64,000 bases of DNA. Origin: Rhinopomastus cyanomelas. Taxonomy: Eukaryota; Chordata; Aves; Bucerotiformes; Rhinopomastidae. The notes below the pieces were generated by a model. It was not told where the DNA came from. It searched no databases and was given only the letters and a program-made list of their open reading frames with translations. Positions 1 to 13,791 of the stretch are shown piece by piece (within the stretch, counting starts at the first letter, position 1; each line of letters begins with the position of its first letter). Both the position numbers and the translations under genes were made by a program. The stretch lies in NCBI GenBank assembly GCA_013400115.1, contig VXBP01003713.1:62001-126000 (forward strand), in the 5' to 3' direction.

Positions 1-3000
1 CGTTTTCTTCTGTGACCCTGCAGGCTTCCTCACATGCTTTGAACAGCCCCCTCACTCTGGCACATAATGTGGACCCTTTGCTCCCTTTCGCCAGAGGCAC
101 CGGGTGAATCCTTTGTGCTTACACATTCTAGCTGCACTGATCTGCTCCTGATTCCCCTTCAGGAAAGCTGAATTTCAAGGGCAGTTGAGTCATACCGTGT
201 TCTCTAAAGATGGATTTGCAGTTCTAAGGAAACTGCCCAGCTGCTGCCTTTCCAGATTGGAGCCTGCTGGCTATCGGCAAAGCTTTGGAAAACAGCCAAT
301 GCCAATAAGTTTCTATCAAATATGTGGACTGGGGTAGTCCAGCCTCATAAAGTAGCCTAATCTATTAAGCTGACCTAAGAAAGGCCAAAGATACCTCTAA
401 TGGCTTGAAGACCCCAAGGATGGGGTGTTGGAAGAATTAGTTTACCTTCACATTTTGAGTCTTAGTTTTACAGAGTTGGAAATGGCATGTTTGTTTTTGC
501 TTTCTAAAGGAAAATACACAACTTCAGGAAGTTTTACGTACCTCAGCCTGACGCATAAATACAGTAAAGCCGTATGGTGGATGAAAGTGGGTTATAAACA
601 GAAATTTGGCCTTGATGGTGGTGCTTAACTTGTTATTTTTACAGATTTGCAGGGACATTGCTGAAGGAATATTAATGAATTTCCTTGTACCTTAAAATAA
701 AGTACTGCAGTGCTAAGATTGTAAAAAGCTCTAAAATGAAAAGATGATGCTCTTTGATTTAAATAATGCTCTGAGATGCCACAGTGCTGAGATAAATTGG
801 CATGATCCAATACAATAAGTTTTAAACCCATGATTAATAGTAAATGTTAAACTAGTTTTTAAGCATATCCATCTTGATAACTTAACCCAACCCCTTCTGC
901 CATTACAGGCAACACTGGCCTTTTTATAAACATGGTGCAACCTTTTTGACCAAAACCACTTTTCTGGTTTTTTGTGGAAACATTGGAAAAGACTAACACT
1001 TTAAATTCAATCACATTGTTTTTCAAATACCAAAGGGGGAATGTTTTGCTGGTGTAAATATTTATTTATACATTATAGAACTATTCTGCAAAGAGTCCTC
1101 AGGAGCAAATCTGTTGTGCTCAGGCCACTGGATTGTAAACTTGGCAAAGACCTAGGAGCAGATCTTCGCCTCTGCTGGTTTCCATAGTTCCACTGAACCC
1201 ATGGCTATTGGTCATTTGACAAAGAACATCAGACTGTGATGTTAAGCAGGCAGCACCAAGCTTTTGGTGGCATCTGTCTCAGTCAAAGGCATCTAATTAG
1301 GCCGATACCATCATCAGTGGACAGAGTGATTCATGCTACCGGAAGATAAGTGCCTGAAAAGACCCATATCTTTCTCCATTTACTGCAATAATAATTTTGT
1401 ATATGGCAGCTACCTTTTTACTAGCAAAGTTATGTGCCTGTGCCCAGTGTAAGAGGTTACAGGAAGCTGTCTGCTCTCTACTAAGAACGGAATCTGTTGG
1501 CCACATCCTGAAGTTTTCTAAACTTCTTACTCAGTTCTTATTCAGCAGTGCTCCCTGTGAAGTATTTCCACTTAGTCACTGGGTCTTCAGCACAAATGAT
1601 TCTCCTAATATAAATCAGTCTCAGCATGTTTAAACACAAATAGAACTTCTACCAGCCTTCTGCATACTGGGAGTGGGAGGGGCACAAACAGCTGGAAACG
1701 TTCCCGGGTTACTGAATCCATGCTGCCATAGTGTTTCCTTGCAAAGTTGGAGAAGGAACAATTCACAGAGTTTGACATTGTTTGGCCTTAAGAGCACATG
1801 ATTTGCCTTTCGTTTTATGCTTTGATTTCAGTCCCCTGTTTGGGCTAAAAATAAAGAGACAGAAATGTGATGGCATTTTATTTGTTCCACTCGTTTCAGT
1901 GCTAGTTCATTCTAGAGGATGACTTCCCACCAAATACTTCTTCCATAGTTCAGAGACCTATTTTGTGCTGCCAAGAGTTGTATTTTCTGACTATGACAGA
2001 GCCATAAAAGTACACTGAACCGACTCAAGCTGACTCATAGCTGGGGCAGATGATGCCTACAGCTCACCTGATTCTGGATAGCATCACAGATTATTTGTAT
2101 ATGATGCTTAAGACTTTCAGTGACTTGTTTCTTCTCCTCTATTTGAAATGTGATTTTATACCAGGGAGCCTTTGTGTGTTTCTGTTACTATTTAATCTGT
2201 TACACCTTGTCCTGTGCAGTGAAGGTAAACTGAATGCAAGAGGTGTGTTGTTTGTGTGCTTTTTACTTTATTTTTTGTTGGGGAAGGACGGGACCGAAAT
2301 GAAATTGTTTGGGTGTCATTCTTGTCACCCAGACATTTTCATTTCAGTCATACCCTTAGAAACAGCCTTGACTTCCAAATGCAAACAGGAACTTGAATCA
2401 CCTGTGGGAAAAAGTCAAGACTTGCCCATGACCTGCAGCAGAAGGTTTGTCCTTTGCTCTGATTCAGTTGTTGAAGCAAAACCACATGACGCAGCGCTGA
2501 TAAAGCCATACACTGAGCTTGTTGTATCACCTTACTTCCTTCTCCTTACTGGACTTACTGTCTTAAGAACACTGCGGTGAACTGGGCCACCTGTAACTGT
2601 CCATATTATCTGGTTTTAGAATGGATCCAGAACATCTAAATAACTCATCCTCACAAAACAGCTGTTTAATGATTTGTTAAATCTGTGCAGGATAAACTTC
2701 TGGGCTACGTTCAGCACAAAAGCAGCTCTTTTCATTTCTTAGCAGTTGTGTTACAACGTTGTCTGGGAAGAGTGAAGTGTTCCATGTTGGCATGTAAATT
2801 CCCAATTTCACACCCTACCTATGTTCCTATTCATTCTAGAAATCAGTCAAATTTGTCATTTGGGATTTTTCCTAGGTAATTGCTCTAACTGGTGCCACCA
2901 CTACTCATGATTTCTAGGTAAAATATGAAACGTGGTGTGCATGTGATTCTGTGAGAAATCAATAAAGGCCCTTCTGAATCCTGTATCTTTATGATTTCCT

Positions 3001-4202
3001 TGTTTTTTAAAGGAATGATGGTAACAAGTCAATCTGATATCAACACATGTTCTGCAGCTAAATTATTCGTCCCCTCTCTGGTGTTTGGGCAGCAGCATGC
3101 GGACTGCTGTATTTATGGTTGCTGCACCATGTTTCTGACAGCATGAAGGATGATGCTGTGCTGCTGGCATAACACAGCAGTCCTAGCTTATACTGTTTTC
3201 CTTGTATGAACCCCCCTGGCTTGAGTTATCTCAGTGAGGAAAAGCTCCATGATGACTGCCAAAGCTATTTGTTTCACAACCCTTTTTCTAATCCCGCACT
3301 GTGTCCCCACCACAGGTCAGCCTTCACACAAACCCTTGTCCCAGGCTGCTGGCTGTCAGCCTTGGACTGTCTCTGGCTGCCTAAAGCATTGTGCTGCTGC
3401 TTGAGTGCTTTCCCAGCCGCTCAGATGCTGTGATCTGCTTGGCTACTGCTGCTGCTTCCAGACCTTGTGTCTCCTCTCATGCTGTCCCGTTCCCTGTTCG
3501 GGCAAGGCTTTTGGAGACTGAGACAGAGTAAGAGGAGATTGAGATCTACAGAGAAGGAGCTATCATTCGGTAGCTAATGATGCATTCTTCTGTAAAACAT
3601 AATCCTCAGGCAATGAAATATAGTAATGTCTTTTCTCTTTCCACATGTCCTGGAAATCCTCTAAAGGGTCCAGGCATTATGGTGTACATGTACATACACC
3701 TCTTTCTAGTGACAAGGTGAAAAAACTCGCATGTCTCCTTATCAAACTGGTCTAAAAATGAGCAAATTGTGTGGAAATGTAACTGGATCATACAAAGCAG
3801 AGCTATGCTACTTTTAACAGGCGACCACTAGTTTGAGATTATTATTCAAACATGTGAATAGGGTGACCTAGCCACCTGGTATCTGTGGACTGCTTATTCT
3901 GTTGTTCCACCATCCTTTAAAATGTATTTTCTTGAAAACAGTTTTGCAGGGTGGCTGGCTGTTCTCTTGGAAAATAGCTTCTGGTTAAATAATAGAGCTT
4001 GGTGGAAACTCCATGGCAACTGGGGGTTATCAGCTCTGTTTCCAACTGTTGTCGTCATCTGTGTCTCCACTGTACCCATTACTAACGTGTAAATCCAGTG
4101 GTTTCTTCTCTGACAGATTTCCAAGTCTTTTCCTTCAAATTTATAGCGTGCAGAAAGGATTTTGATTAGGTTCTTTACAAGTCCATGGACTTTATCTAGA
4201 AC
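1..4202. other. Intergenic sequence, nothing recognised
   Basis: No gene, RNA or known repeat is seen. A 176-codon open frame at 2050-2580 is rich in Leu, Phe and Cys and matches no family I know. A chance origin is likely. Confidence 0.6.
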
Positions 4203-4312
4203 TCTGGATGTGTTCCTGTGTGACTTGGTCTAGGTCCCCTGCTGTGGCAGGGGGATTGCACTAGATGATCTTTCGGGTCCCTTCCAATCCCTAATGGTTC
4301 TATGATTCTATA
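4203..4312 (+). mobile_element. CR1 LINE 3' tail
   Basis: This is about 110 bp, from TCTGGATGTGTTCCTGTGTG to ATTCTATA, in the plus orientation. It lies 220 bp from an opposite-strand CR1 of another subfamily. Confidence 0.93.
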
Positions 4313-4532
4313 ACTATCAGAAATTACCAGTTTGTTTGTAACAGTTTGGTAAAACCATTTAGTCTGGAATTCTTTGGCCTCATAGACCGACTTAGATTGC
4401 GATACCAAAAAGGAGGCTTTGTTGAAGTCAAGCATGGTTTTCGTTTTGAGAGATACCGTGCGCGTCTGCTTTTGCAAATGCTGGGCTTATTTTCTTTTGA
4501 GCTCCAAAATCTAGCGTTCTCTGTGAGGTTTG

Positions 4533-5037
4533 ATCACAGTATCACAGGAATGATAAGGTTGGAAAAGACCTTAAAGATCATCCAGTCCAACCCAAATCCA
4601 AATAAAGCAACTAAACCTAACATCTAACATCTAGATCATGACATTCAGCACCTCATTCAGCCTAACCTTGAACACCTCCAGGGATGGTGACTCAACCACC
4701 TCTGTGGGCAGCCCATTCCAAAACCAGATCACTCTTTCAGTGAAAAACCTTTTCCTAATGTCAAGTCTAAACCTCCCCTGATGGAGCTTAGGACTATGAC
4801 CCCTTGTCTTGTCTTGTCTCCAGTGACCAGGGAGAAAAGACCAACCCCTGCCTGACTACAACCACCCTCCAGATAGTTATAAACAGCAACAAGATCACCC
4901 CCGAGCCTCCTCTTCTCCAGACAAACAAACCCAGCTCCCCCAGCCTCTCCCCGTAGGGCTTATCCTCCAGCCCCTTAACCAATTGAGTTGCCCCTCTCTG
5001 GACTCGCTCCAGCACCTCGACATCGCTCTTAAACTGA
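4533..5037 (-). mobile_element. CR1 LINE 3' fragment of a divergent subfamily, about 0.5 kb
   Basis: This is a reverse-strand copy. Its plus-strand start is ATCACAGTATCACAGGAATG, and it continues to ACTCGCTCCAGCACCTCGAC. It encodes the [20 protein letters not shown] and LGELGLF regions in broken frames. Its 3' UTR differs from the common copies, so it is another subfamily, probably older. Confidence 0.93.
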
Positions 5038-8000
5038 GTTCTTAGGCAGAATGCATTCTTCATGTGACAGCAGTGTACAGAACAAAAATTGAAAATGCAG
5101 AGACTAGGGCAATAATATTTCATATGACAAAACGATTTTATTTCTAAATGCCTTAAATAATTACTTTGTGTTGTCTTTTGTTTTAATATTTTATTTTCCT
5201 AACACGGAACTTGTTTCCTCGTTTTTACATTACTGATTTCTATAGACAGTGAAAGAAAACAACACCCTCAGTGTCCTTGGCAGACGCTTCAGAAGACAGA
5301 AACTGTACAGTAGGTGTGGTGTGCTTGTCCTTCGGGTGCTACTTCTGCAAGGCAGGGCAGCAGTCCTTCACGTGGAATCGTCTCATTTTAACTGTGTGAA
5401 GTGAGTGGTTATGGTATGATTTTTTTTTCCCCACTAAGCGTTGCCAAAATATTTCCCAAACTGTTTTTCATTAAAACAAGTCAGAATTGTTCATACAAAA
5501 ATAATTAGGAAAAAGAAAGTAGCAACTTCTGAGAGAGAATGACAAATACCTACATTTAGTGTACAGCAACACTAATCCTCTACCAGAGAGTCATGAAAAG
5601 GCATGTCTGGCGCTAGCTCTCCTCATGTCTCTTGTTGTCTTGGGCAGGAAGAAGGCCAAGTGTTCTTCTCATAGTTTCTGAAAACTGAAATACTGACAAC
5701 AGACCCGAAACTCTGGTATTCTTCTTCATCACTGCACAGTAGTCCAGCAGTGGAGAGACACACATCAGTACTGAGATATCATCAACTGAGTTTTCCACAG
5801 CTGACTAAAAAGAAGACTTTCCATTTGCCGCACATCTATATGAAACACCTGAAAACCAAACCCATTTTCTTTTCAGCTTTGTCTGAAACATTTTGGTGAG
5901 CCAGGAGCTGCTGGGCCTGCCTGTCACCCAGCTCAGAGCTACACCCGATGGCACAGCTGTGAACCTCTGTTGCCTCCAGTGCTGTCCAGCCTGCAATCAC
6001 CAGAAACCTTGGCTTTAACAAAGGTCTGCCAGACAAAAGCTATTCCAGACAGACAACTTCACACTCAAGAATGCAGATTATTTGATTTTTTGATAAAGCT
6101 TGGTTCAGATGTAATCTTCTAATCAGCTTCAGCTTAAACCCTCGCTTTTGCTGTGGCACAAAGCACAGAGATAGAAGATACCATCTTTTAGATGGGCTAA
6201 TTCTAGCTTAAGTAAGAATTTTAACAGAGCTTGGAAGCCGAGTTTGTTTTTCTGTCTCTTCATAGAATTATGATGCAGGTATCACCTTGCTGGATCTTGC
6301 CAGCATCCATTTCCTGGCAGCAGCAGGAACAGGAGCTGTGACCCTGAGCCACATGGCTCCAGAGTAAGACCTTCTGGGGAAGCGGCAATGTCTGCTTGCT
6401 CTGGCTCTTCCCCAGGCTATTGATCATTGCTGGAGACACATCAATAGATTCAGTGGCTGTGGTATAGCCATCCTTACTTCTTTTGGTGTGCAAGGGCAAA
6501 GCCTTGTTGAAGCCTCTTCTGTTGTCAAGCACTAATATATGCCCTCTTCATGTGTTTTGCTTCCACAGACCTTTGCTGCTGCCTGCCAGGACATCAGCTG
6601 GTTTTGCAGCCTTTGACTCTCTGAGATTTATCAGATACTCTCCTCTGCCTCTTTTTGTGAAATTTGTAGGCACTTAATTTTCTGAAGAGTTTTCTGTCCC
6701 TCTGCTGAGTTTTTATTACAATCTGTGTAAGAAAACTAAACAATGGAAATGTGCATAATTTGACTGGAGAATGGAGGGAGGAAGATCAACTGCAAGTATA
6801 CAAAGAGCATCAGAGGGAGAGGAATTTTCTAGGAGTAGCTGAGAGCTGCTACTAGAATCAAGAATAACTAAAAGCAAAAGAGTATTTTTGGACAAGTACA
6901 AGGAAAAAAAAGTCCAGGTTTCCTGCTTTTCAGAAGAGATTCCAGAAATGAAATTCTTATATATCGTCATTTACAGAGTCCTCTGGCATACTCAAGATGG
7001 AAGCATGAAATAGGAGGATGGAAAAGATGACTCAAGAGCTACGACTGATGTTCTCTAGGAAGAAAGAAATTTGTTATTGGCATCACTTATGTGATGGCCA
7101 TCTACAGCCAGAAAATAGAAGGAATGTGCCATCCATGCCCTAAGGAAAAAGTAGCCTAAAGGCACTGACCCTGCAGCCATATCTGTAGACATAAACTCTG
7201 GAGACCCAGTGCAATGGAAATCCAGAGCCTGGAGAGCTCTGCAGAGCTGCAAATCTGGCTGCAGCAAAAGGCCTGTGTGAAGAGAGCCACCTTCCACTTG
7301 TGTTCATCAAGTAAGCACATAGGTAGCTCATCCCTGGGTATCTAGATTGTTTATCTGGAGCTTTGGGACACTTAATTCCGGTGGCAAACACCCGTCCGCT
7401 TCCTTTGTCTCATTTGATGCCTTTGTCCTGTTCTAGGAGATGTCATGGATATTGTCTTGCACTTTTCTGTATCTCCTGCTGAAAGAGGGAGGCATGGTGC
7501 AGGTTGAAGGGTGCTCACCAGCCCTGGATCTGGTACACGGGTTGTTAGCGCATGTCCAGACTTCCTTGTGTGCTGCTAGAATGGACTTGTCTGCCCACCT
7601 AACTAGGTCTGTGAGCAGACGAGAAACAGCTCTTTGCTTTCCATTTTTTCAGTGCCTCGGCTGAAAAGGTTTGACTCTCGACAGTGTTTGGGCTAGGTTT
7701 TCTACTCTCTTCCTCGGAAAATGGAAAACCAGATGATTACAGGACAGCACAAAACAAGCCCCAAACCCGTGTTTGCTGTGTGGTTACGGGAGCTGCCTAC
7801 AGAAAACTGCTTGGGGGCCATTATTTTACTCTTGGACAGTTACTTTCTCGAGTACAGAAAATCTGTGTTTTCTGTTTTAAGAAGGTGTAGCTGAATAACC
7901 ATAACTTAGGCAAGGAACATGTTTGAACCTATATGAAGTCTAGGTCTGCACTGTTGAGATGAAGACGTGAGATCCAGCAGTGATCTCTGTCCTGCTTTCC

Positions 8001-8056
8001 AAGACAGCCTTACACAAACTGTGGTGCAGGTAGCCAAGCCAGTTTGTCACTGAGGG
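5038..8056. other. Intergenic sequence, nothing recognised
   Basis: Only short overlapping open frames on both strands are present. No repeat or gene is recognised. Confidence 0.6.
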
Positions 8057-8160
8057 ATCCTGTGTGACTTGGTCTAGGTGGTCCTGCTGTGGCAGGGGGA
8101 TTGGACTGGATGATCTGTCGAGGTCCCTTCCAATCCCTAATGATTCTGTGATTCTGTGAT
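8057..8160 (+). mobile_element. CR1 LINE 3' tail
   Basis: This is about 104 bp from CCTGTGTGACTTGGTCTAGG to ATTCTGTGATTCTGTGAT. The octamer reads ATTCTGTG in place of ATTCTATG. Confidence 0.93.
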
Positions 8161-8600
8161 CGGAAGTGCACACAGTGTTGGAGATGCAACTACACCATGA
8201 AGCTGTCTATTTTTAAGATGTTAAATTTTATAGTACTAGGCTTTCTTAAGACCCACACTCATAGCTGTTCTCTTGAGTTACTGATTAAATCCACCTAAGG
8301 AGCATTGCGTGCAGAGGGGTTGTTTTTCTTCTGTTTACCTGCCAGAGCAGCATCAGTGTTTGAAGGATTAGTCTGCGTCATACGACACTACCAGCTCAGT
8401 TAGACTTTGGAGAAATTGCTAGTTTAGATTTTGTTACCAAGAGATACCAAATTGTTTAATCAGTTTTAATTCCATGGGTCAGGATTCAGAAAGGATGGGA
8501 AGCAGTATAGCCTCCCTTTTCATTCTGCTTTGCTGTTCACCACTCTGGTAATGCTTTCATTCGTTCATGTCCTTTCTTCTCATTGTCTTAATTTCATTTC

Positions 8601-8883
8601 ACAGAATCACAATTAGGGATGGGAAGGGACCTCAAAGATCATCAAGTCCAATCCCCCTGACACAGCAGGATCACCCAGACCAAGTCACACAAGAACACAT
8701 CCAGGTGGGTCTTAAACATCTCCAGTGAAGCAGACCCCACAACCCCCCTGGGCAGTCTGTTCCAGTGCTCTGTCACCCTCACTGGGAAGAAGTTCCTTCT
8801 GATATCTATGTGGAACCTCCTATGTTCCAGTTTATGACCATTGCCCCTTGTCCTATCATTAGATGACACTGAGACGAGCCCTT
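8601..8883 (-). mobile_element. CR1 LINE 3' fragment, about 0.28 kb
   Basis: This is a reverse-strand copy of the common subfamily. The plus strand reads ACAGAATCACAATTAGGGAT to ACACTGAGACGAGCCC. The encoded end [20 protein letters not shown] stays open. Confidence 0.95.
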
Positions 8884-11800
8884 TCTGTTTCCATATCTTC
8901 TCATCTATTTATCTCTTACTTCCTTTGATATTCCTTCATCATCCTCCTGCACCATCTTTTCAGTTCAGTGCTTTCTCCCAACCCGAGTAAAAAATAGTTG
9001 AAAATCCTGACAGAGGCTGATGAGATGGAAGCAGCAGGAAATGAGGGTGCAGAAACAGAGGAAGCTCTTACTCATGAAATGCTGTGGCCCTGTTGGCAAG
9101 AGGAAGAGAAAAAAAGTGAAGAGAGAAAGAATATGCATCCTTAAAATCCGGCGTGAAGTGGGACCACTCGTCTTCTGCCTCTCCCTAGCTTTTGCTTTAC
9201 TGAACAGAGGACTTTGGCTTTTAGCCCTGCTGTCCATGAATGGGGTAAAGACACCCTTAAGCTAAGCTACACCAAGAAAGACGTCTCTAATGTGCTTGTT
9301 TTTGAAGAACGTCCACAAGTAACTGAACTGAACTGAAATGAAGTTTACTCCAGTAAACAAGAGAAGAATTTGGGTTTTGAGAATGAATTGTGAGAGCAAA
9401 TATCTCTGCCTGAAAGAGTTTTTACGCTCCAGAAAGATCTGCTCATTTGTTTGGGCTGTAGATATGCAAACCTCTCTAAATTAGTGTAATTTCTGCATTA
9501 AAGTGCACTGTTTATCCCTTTTCTATAGCTTTAAAACATATTTTAAATAAGATATAACAGTTTTCCTGTTGGGCATGTACTCTTGTCTCTTCCAGTGCGG
9601 GAGTATTTTGTTCAGAATTGTTTTGTATTTATTCACCAGCTGCTCTGAATACTCCTGTGTTTCAGTGAATGGTGTCAGTAGTGTGAAGTGAAGAATAACC
9701 TGAGCTGGCTGCCACCTGAAATTACTGACAGCTCTCTAGAAAGGGCCAAGGGAAACAGGATGGTTTGCAGTACACCCCTCGGAAGGCTCCGTGGTGTCAG
9801 GGCTGTGTTCGTTGTAATACCTGAAGTGGATGGGGAAGAACTAGATCATGCACATCTGCCAGCAGTACTGCAGAAGCCATGCTCGAGCCATGCCTGAGGT
9901 TTCTTCAAGGCAACTTGCATTCACCTCTTCAAATAGATTTGTGCAGCCATAATATCACATTTAATGGGTCCGTGGGTATGTCAGCGTGAGGCATGAGTAG
10001 CGTGAGACTAGAACAAAGGTATTGTAATCCTTTACTCAGCACCGCTTTGTGCACGAGTAACTGCCCCGACAGGGCACTGAAAGAATTTCTTTCACACACT
10101 TGTCCCACAGAGTGTTCTGCAGGGGCCTTCGCAGCGTTAGAAGTAGCTGACACAATTCCTGCTTTGTCGCAGTCCCGCTCGCACCACGTTAGGTCTGAAG
10201 TAGTGAGTCTGTTCCAGTGAAAGAGGCTCTTTATTTGCGGACTGTAAAGCCATAAGGGGTCCTTGAGATCACCCAGTTTATCTGCATAACACAAAGCCTT
10301 GCAGAAACGCCTGTTTGAGTACAGCACATCTTTCAGAGAGCTTTTTGCTCTTCCCGTTAAAATTTTCACTGATGGGGAATCCACCACTGTCCTTGCATGT
10401 GCTTGTAGTGTCCACAACGCGTAGGCTGAAGCCTAGATCATAGCCCTCCTGTTTCCATTCTGCTCTTGTTTCCTCCAGACTGTGGCCAAGTAGTGTTTTA
10501 CTTTTCCTTGTACAATAGACTTCATGACATACAGAGTAGAATAATACGATATGAGCAGAGAAAATGTTAGTAAAAATATTAGCATTTAATTTCTGAGCAG
10601 TTTTGTTAAAATATATGCTACCAAAGACTGAAGACCAATGTTCAAGGAGTACCATAGAATGTTAGTTAAAAATATTTAGGTCCATATATGTTAAAGATGC
10701 AGGGGACCCGAAGAGCATTTTCAGACATGCTGGATTTCAACTTAAAACCGAAAAATAAGGCATCAATAATTTTTATTAAATATCCCTTACAAATTCTATA
10801 AATTTATATGTGCTTTTCCCCTCTGTTTTTTACATAATGCTGGTGAACTTTCTGGGTTAATGATACTTGCAGGCATAAATTCTTCTCCCAAGTCATCTGC
10901 TTTTCCATCTCCTTCTGGTCCCTGCAACTATGTGGAAATAAGCCTGATAACATGAGGCAAAGAGGAGGCGCAGAGAAGGGATGTCCAGGTCCCTGGGTTT
11001 TTTAGGTTAGCTATTCTGGGGGGCTGGAAGACTGTCAGGTTCAGCCAGTTTCTTAGAAGTTACTTTTGACACAAACCAGGGTAAGTTAAAACCAAATAAA
11101 ACTACTTGCACAGTAGAAAGGAGGTAACATGAAATGTAAAACTTGTAAAAATGCGTGAAAGGAAATGAAAGTGAAAAAACCCAACAACCCGACACTCATA
11201 TCTGGATGCCAGGGGATCTGGTTAGCACTGAAGGTCATTTCTCCCTGGGTGAGTCATCTCTCAACTTGGTGGGTGCTTTATACTGGTCTTAACTCTACAT
11301 CTTGTGGTTGCTTTTGCAAAAGAGTCCCCTCCTGGGGGCCACTAGGTCTCTCTATCCTACTTCTGAGAAATTATCTGTACAAGCAAGGAAAGATTTACAC
11401 CCTTCTGCCAGTAAACTGGTGTTTACAGCTTCGTGCTCAGGTGAGTTTAGAACTGGACCTCTGTCAGGTTGGCATGGTTCTGTTTTCTAAAGAAGTTGTG
11501 CTAGTTACCAACACCTGCAGGGGTTTGCAAGTTCACGTTTTTCCAGTGAAATCGTAACCTCACCCACGGGCAGCAGCTGCACCACTTTATGCTGATGTGA
11601 TGAGTTTGTGAAGTGGCACCAGGAACTGATCGCTTCGGTGTCTTGGAAATGAAGTGTGTGGAGCCCTGGGAATGCTTTTGCTTGTTTTGTGCTGATTTTG
11701 TACGAATAACAGAACGTGAAGGATTCTCTCGACTCTAAGAACATTCACTGGGTGTTTTTCCTCCTGGAACTAAAGCTGGCCCATGCCAAGCACAGATACA

Positions 11801-13382
11801 ATGAAGCATAAGAAATTGGAAGAGCAAAGTATAAGTTTTGGAACTCTTAGAGCAAGTTAAAAAGTGCTTATTGTTACATAAAGGGTGGAAACGAGTTCTC
11901 GATTTGACTGAGCAAATGAAGCACAGATCGCTTAACGGAATTCATGCAGTAGGTTATGGTATCGCTCGAATCTTGTCCCAGCAGTTGTCTTTTGGACCGT
12001 AGACTTTGCTGAGCTAAGTGGCCTTTACTTTTGTGCTACCCTTTTGTTTTCCGTGGTCCTGAAGCCCAGCGTTCCCCGGCCTCTCCACGAGCCAGTAAGT
12101 ACAATCTGCTTGCTTTCCGATGCTGCCAGATGAGGCAGAGCTATAGATAGAAAAATAATTCGGATAGAGGAAGCAGGGTGAGGTTCTATTGGAACCCAGG
12201 GGGTTTTTATAGAGGTCTTAGACTCATGTTTTGTGCTCAGTGCTTCAGTCAGGTTCCAGGCTGAAGCTTTGAAACCCATTTTCGCTTTCCGAGCTAAGAC
12301 ACCAGTGATGCCGTGGTTGGTGTGTGCCATCTAGTGTTTTTCGTACGAAGCTGGCTCTCTGCGGAGGAGCGAGTGCCTTCTGACACGCGTCCCACACATC
12401 CTGCGCTGGTAAGACCGTTGTTCCAGTCTGGCCTCCTGTGCAACGCGCTTGCACGGTGTGAGGCCGTGAAGCCTGGGTGATCTCTCGGTGCTGCTGCCAC
12501 TGGGGCTGGGAAAAAGGGAAGGAAGGGACTAGTCGGAGAGAACGGCAGTAAAACAGCTCCTATAGATAGAGCCACAGTTTAAATACCACCTGTGGGTTGC
12601 AGTAGAGTATAAAATGGGTGACATCAATGCTGTGATAGTCCCTGAACCTGAAGACTGGAAATTTGGCATAAACTGACTGGAATCAATGTCCCTGTGTTGC
12701 AGCTGCATGTAGTGCAGTGCAGTGCAGGTCAGACCCTGTTTTAGCATTGCCTGGGCCTCCTGGATGGGTCCCTGCAGAAAGTTCTGTCCTCACCCCAAGA
12801 AGAGTGACCTGCATACTTGAACTTTACAAACGATTCTGGTTCAGTGTGTCTCTCTCTGCCATCTCTGGTTTTTGTTGGTACACAAATACCCAAACTGAAT
12901 ACCCGGGGTGGGCGTCACAGTTAGCACGAGGCTAATTTTCAATGGTGTAAACCAAACACGGTCGGGATGTTGAGAAGCTCTCCTAGAATGCAGTAACACA
13001 GAGGTGGTTTGAACTTTGCCGAGGTTACGATGAAAACTCCATGAAAATTCAGAAAACTGAATCCACGTGGCTCAAGTCTCAGCAACTAAGCCTTGGACGT
13101 CATCATTTTTGGCTCTGGCGTTGCTCGTGTGAGTTTTGTGAACGACCGCAGGGCAAGCATTTGAAACCATACGTTGTTCTGGGCATTAACCTCATTAAGT
13201 GAGGTGTTGAGAAAGGAACACTAAAAGGGACTGAAAATATTTGAGTTAGAGAAAGAAAAGGCTGCTGGGCGTGGGGAGGGAAGGAAGCAGACCTGAGCAA
13301 CAAGGCTGAGTCCCAGCTGGATTTTGACAGGCTGGCCGTGTTTTTATCAGCCCCCTTGTTCCCATTTAGGTAAAGGTAAACC
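8884..13382. other. Intergenic sequence with a CpG-richer patch
   Basis: No gene is recognised. The stretch 12040-12560 is visibly richer in CG dinucleotides than its surroundings. Minus-strand open frames of 162 codons (9929-10417) and 125 codons (10278-10655) overlap and look random. Confidence 0.55.
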
Positions 13383-13791
13383 ATGGAATCATGGAATCAT
13401 TAGGGATTGGAAGGGACCTCGAAAGATCATCTAGTCCAATCCCCCCACCACAGCAGGATCACCCAGACCAAGTCACACAGGAACACATCCAGGTGAGTCT
13501 TAAACATCTCCAGAGAAGGAGACTCCACAACCCCCCTGGGCAGCCTGTTCCAGTGCTCTGTCACCCTCATTGTGAAGAAGTTCCTTCTCATATTGATGTG
13601 GAACCTCCTATGTTCCAGCTCGCACCCATTGCCCCTCGTCCTATCACTACATGACACTGAGAAGAGCCTGGCTCCATCCTCCTGACACCCGCCCTTCAAA
13701 TATTTGCAGACATTAATGAGGTCACCCCTCAGCCTCCTCTTTTCCAAGCTCAAGAGACCCAGCTCCCTCAGCCTCTCCTCATGAAGGAGGT
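13383..13791 (-). mobile_element. CR1 LINE 3' fragment, about 0.4 kb
   Basis: Read on the minus strand, this copy runs from the [20 protein letters not shown] region of ORF2 to the ATTCCATGATTCCATGG tail. The truncated frame is open for more than 100 codons to the normal stop. It is a common-subfamily copy with little damage. Confidence 0.95.

Noticed and set aside
2050..2580. 176-codon open frame, plus strand
   Set aside because: Low-complexity hydrophobic composition, no family motif, no splice or promoter context. A frame of this length is expected by chance in 64 kb.
9929..10417. 162-codon open frame, minus strand
   Set aside because: Overlaps other long frames in different phases, with no homology that I recognise.
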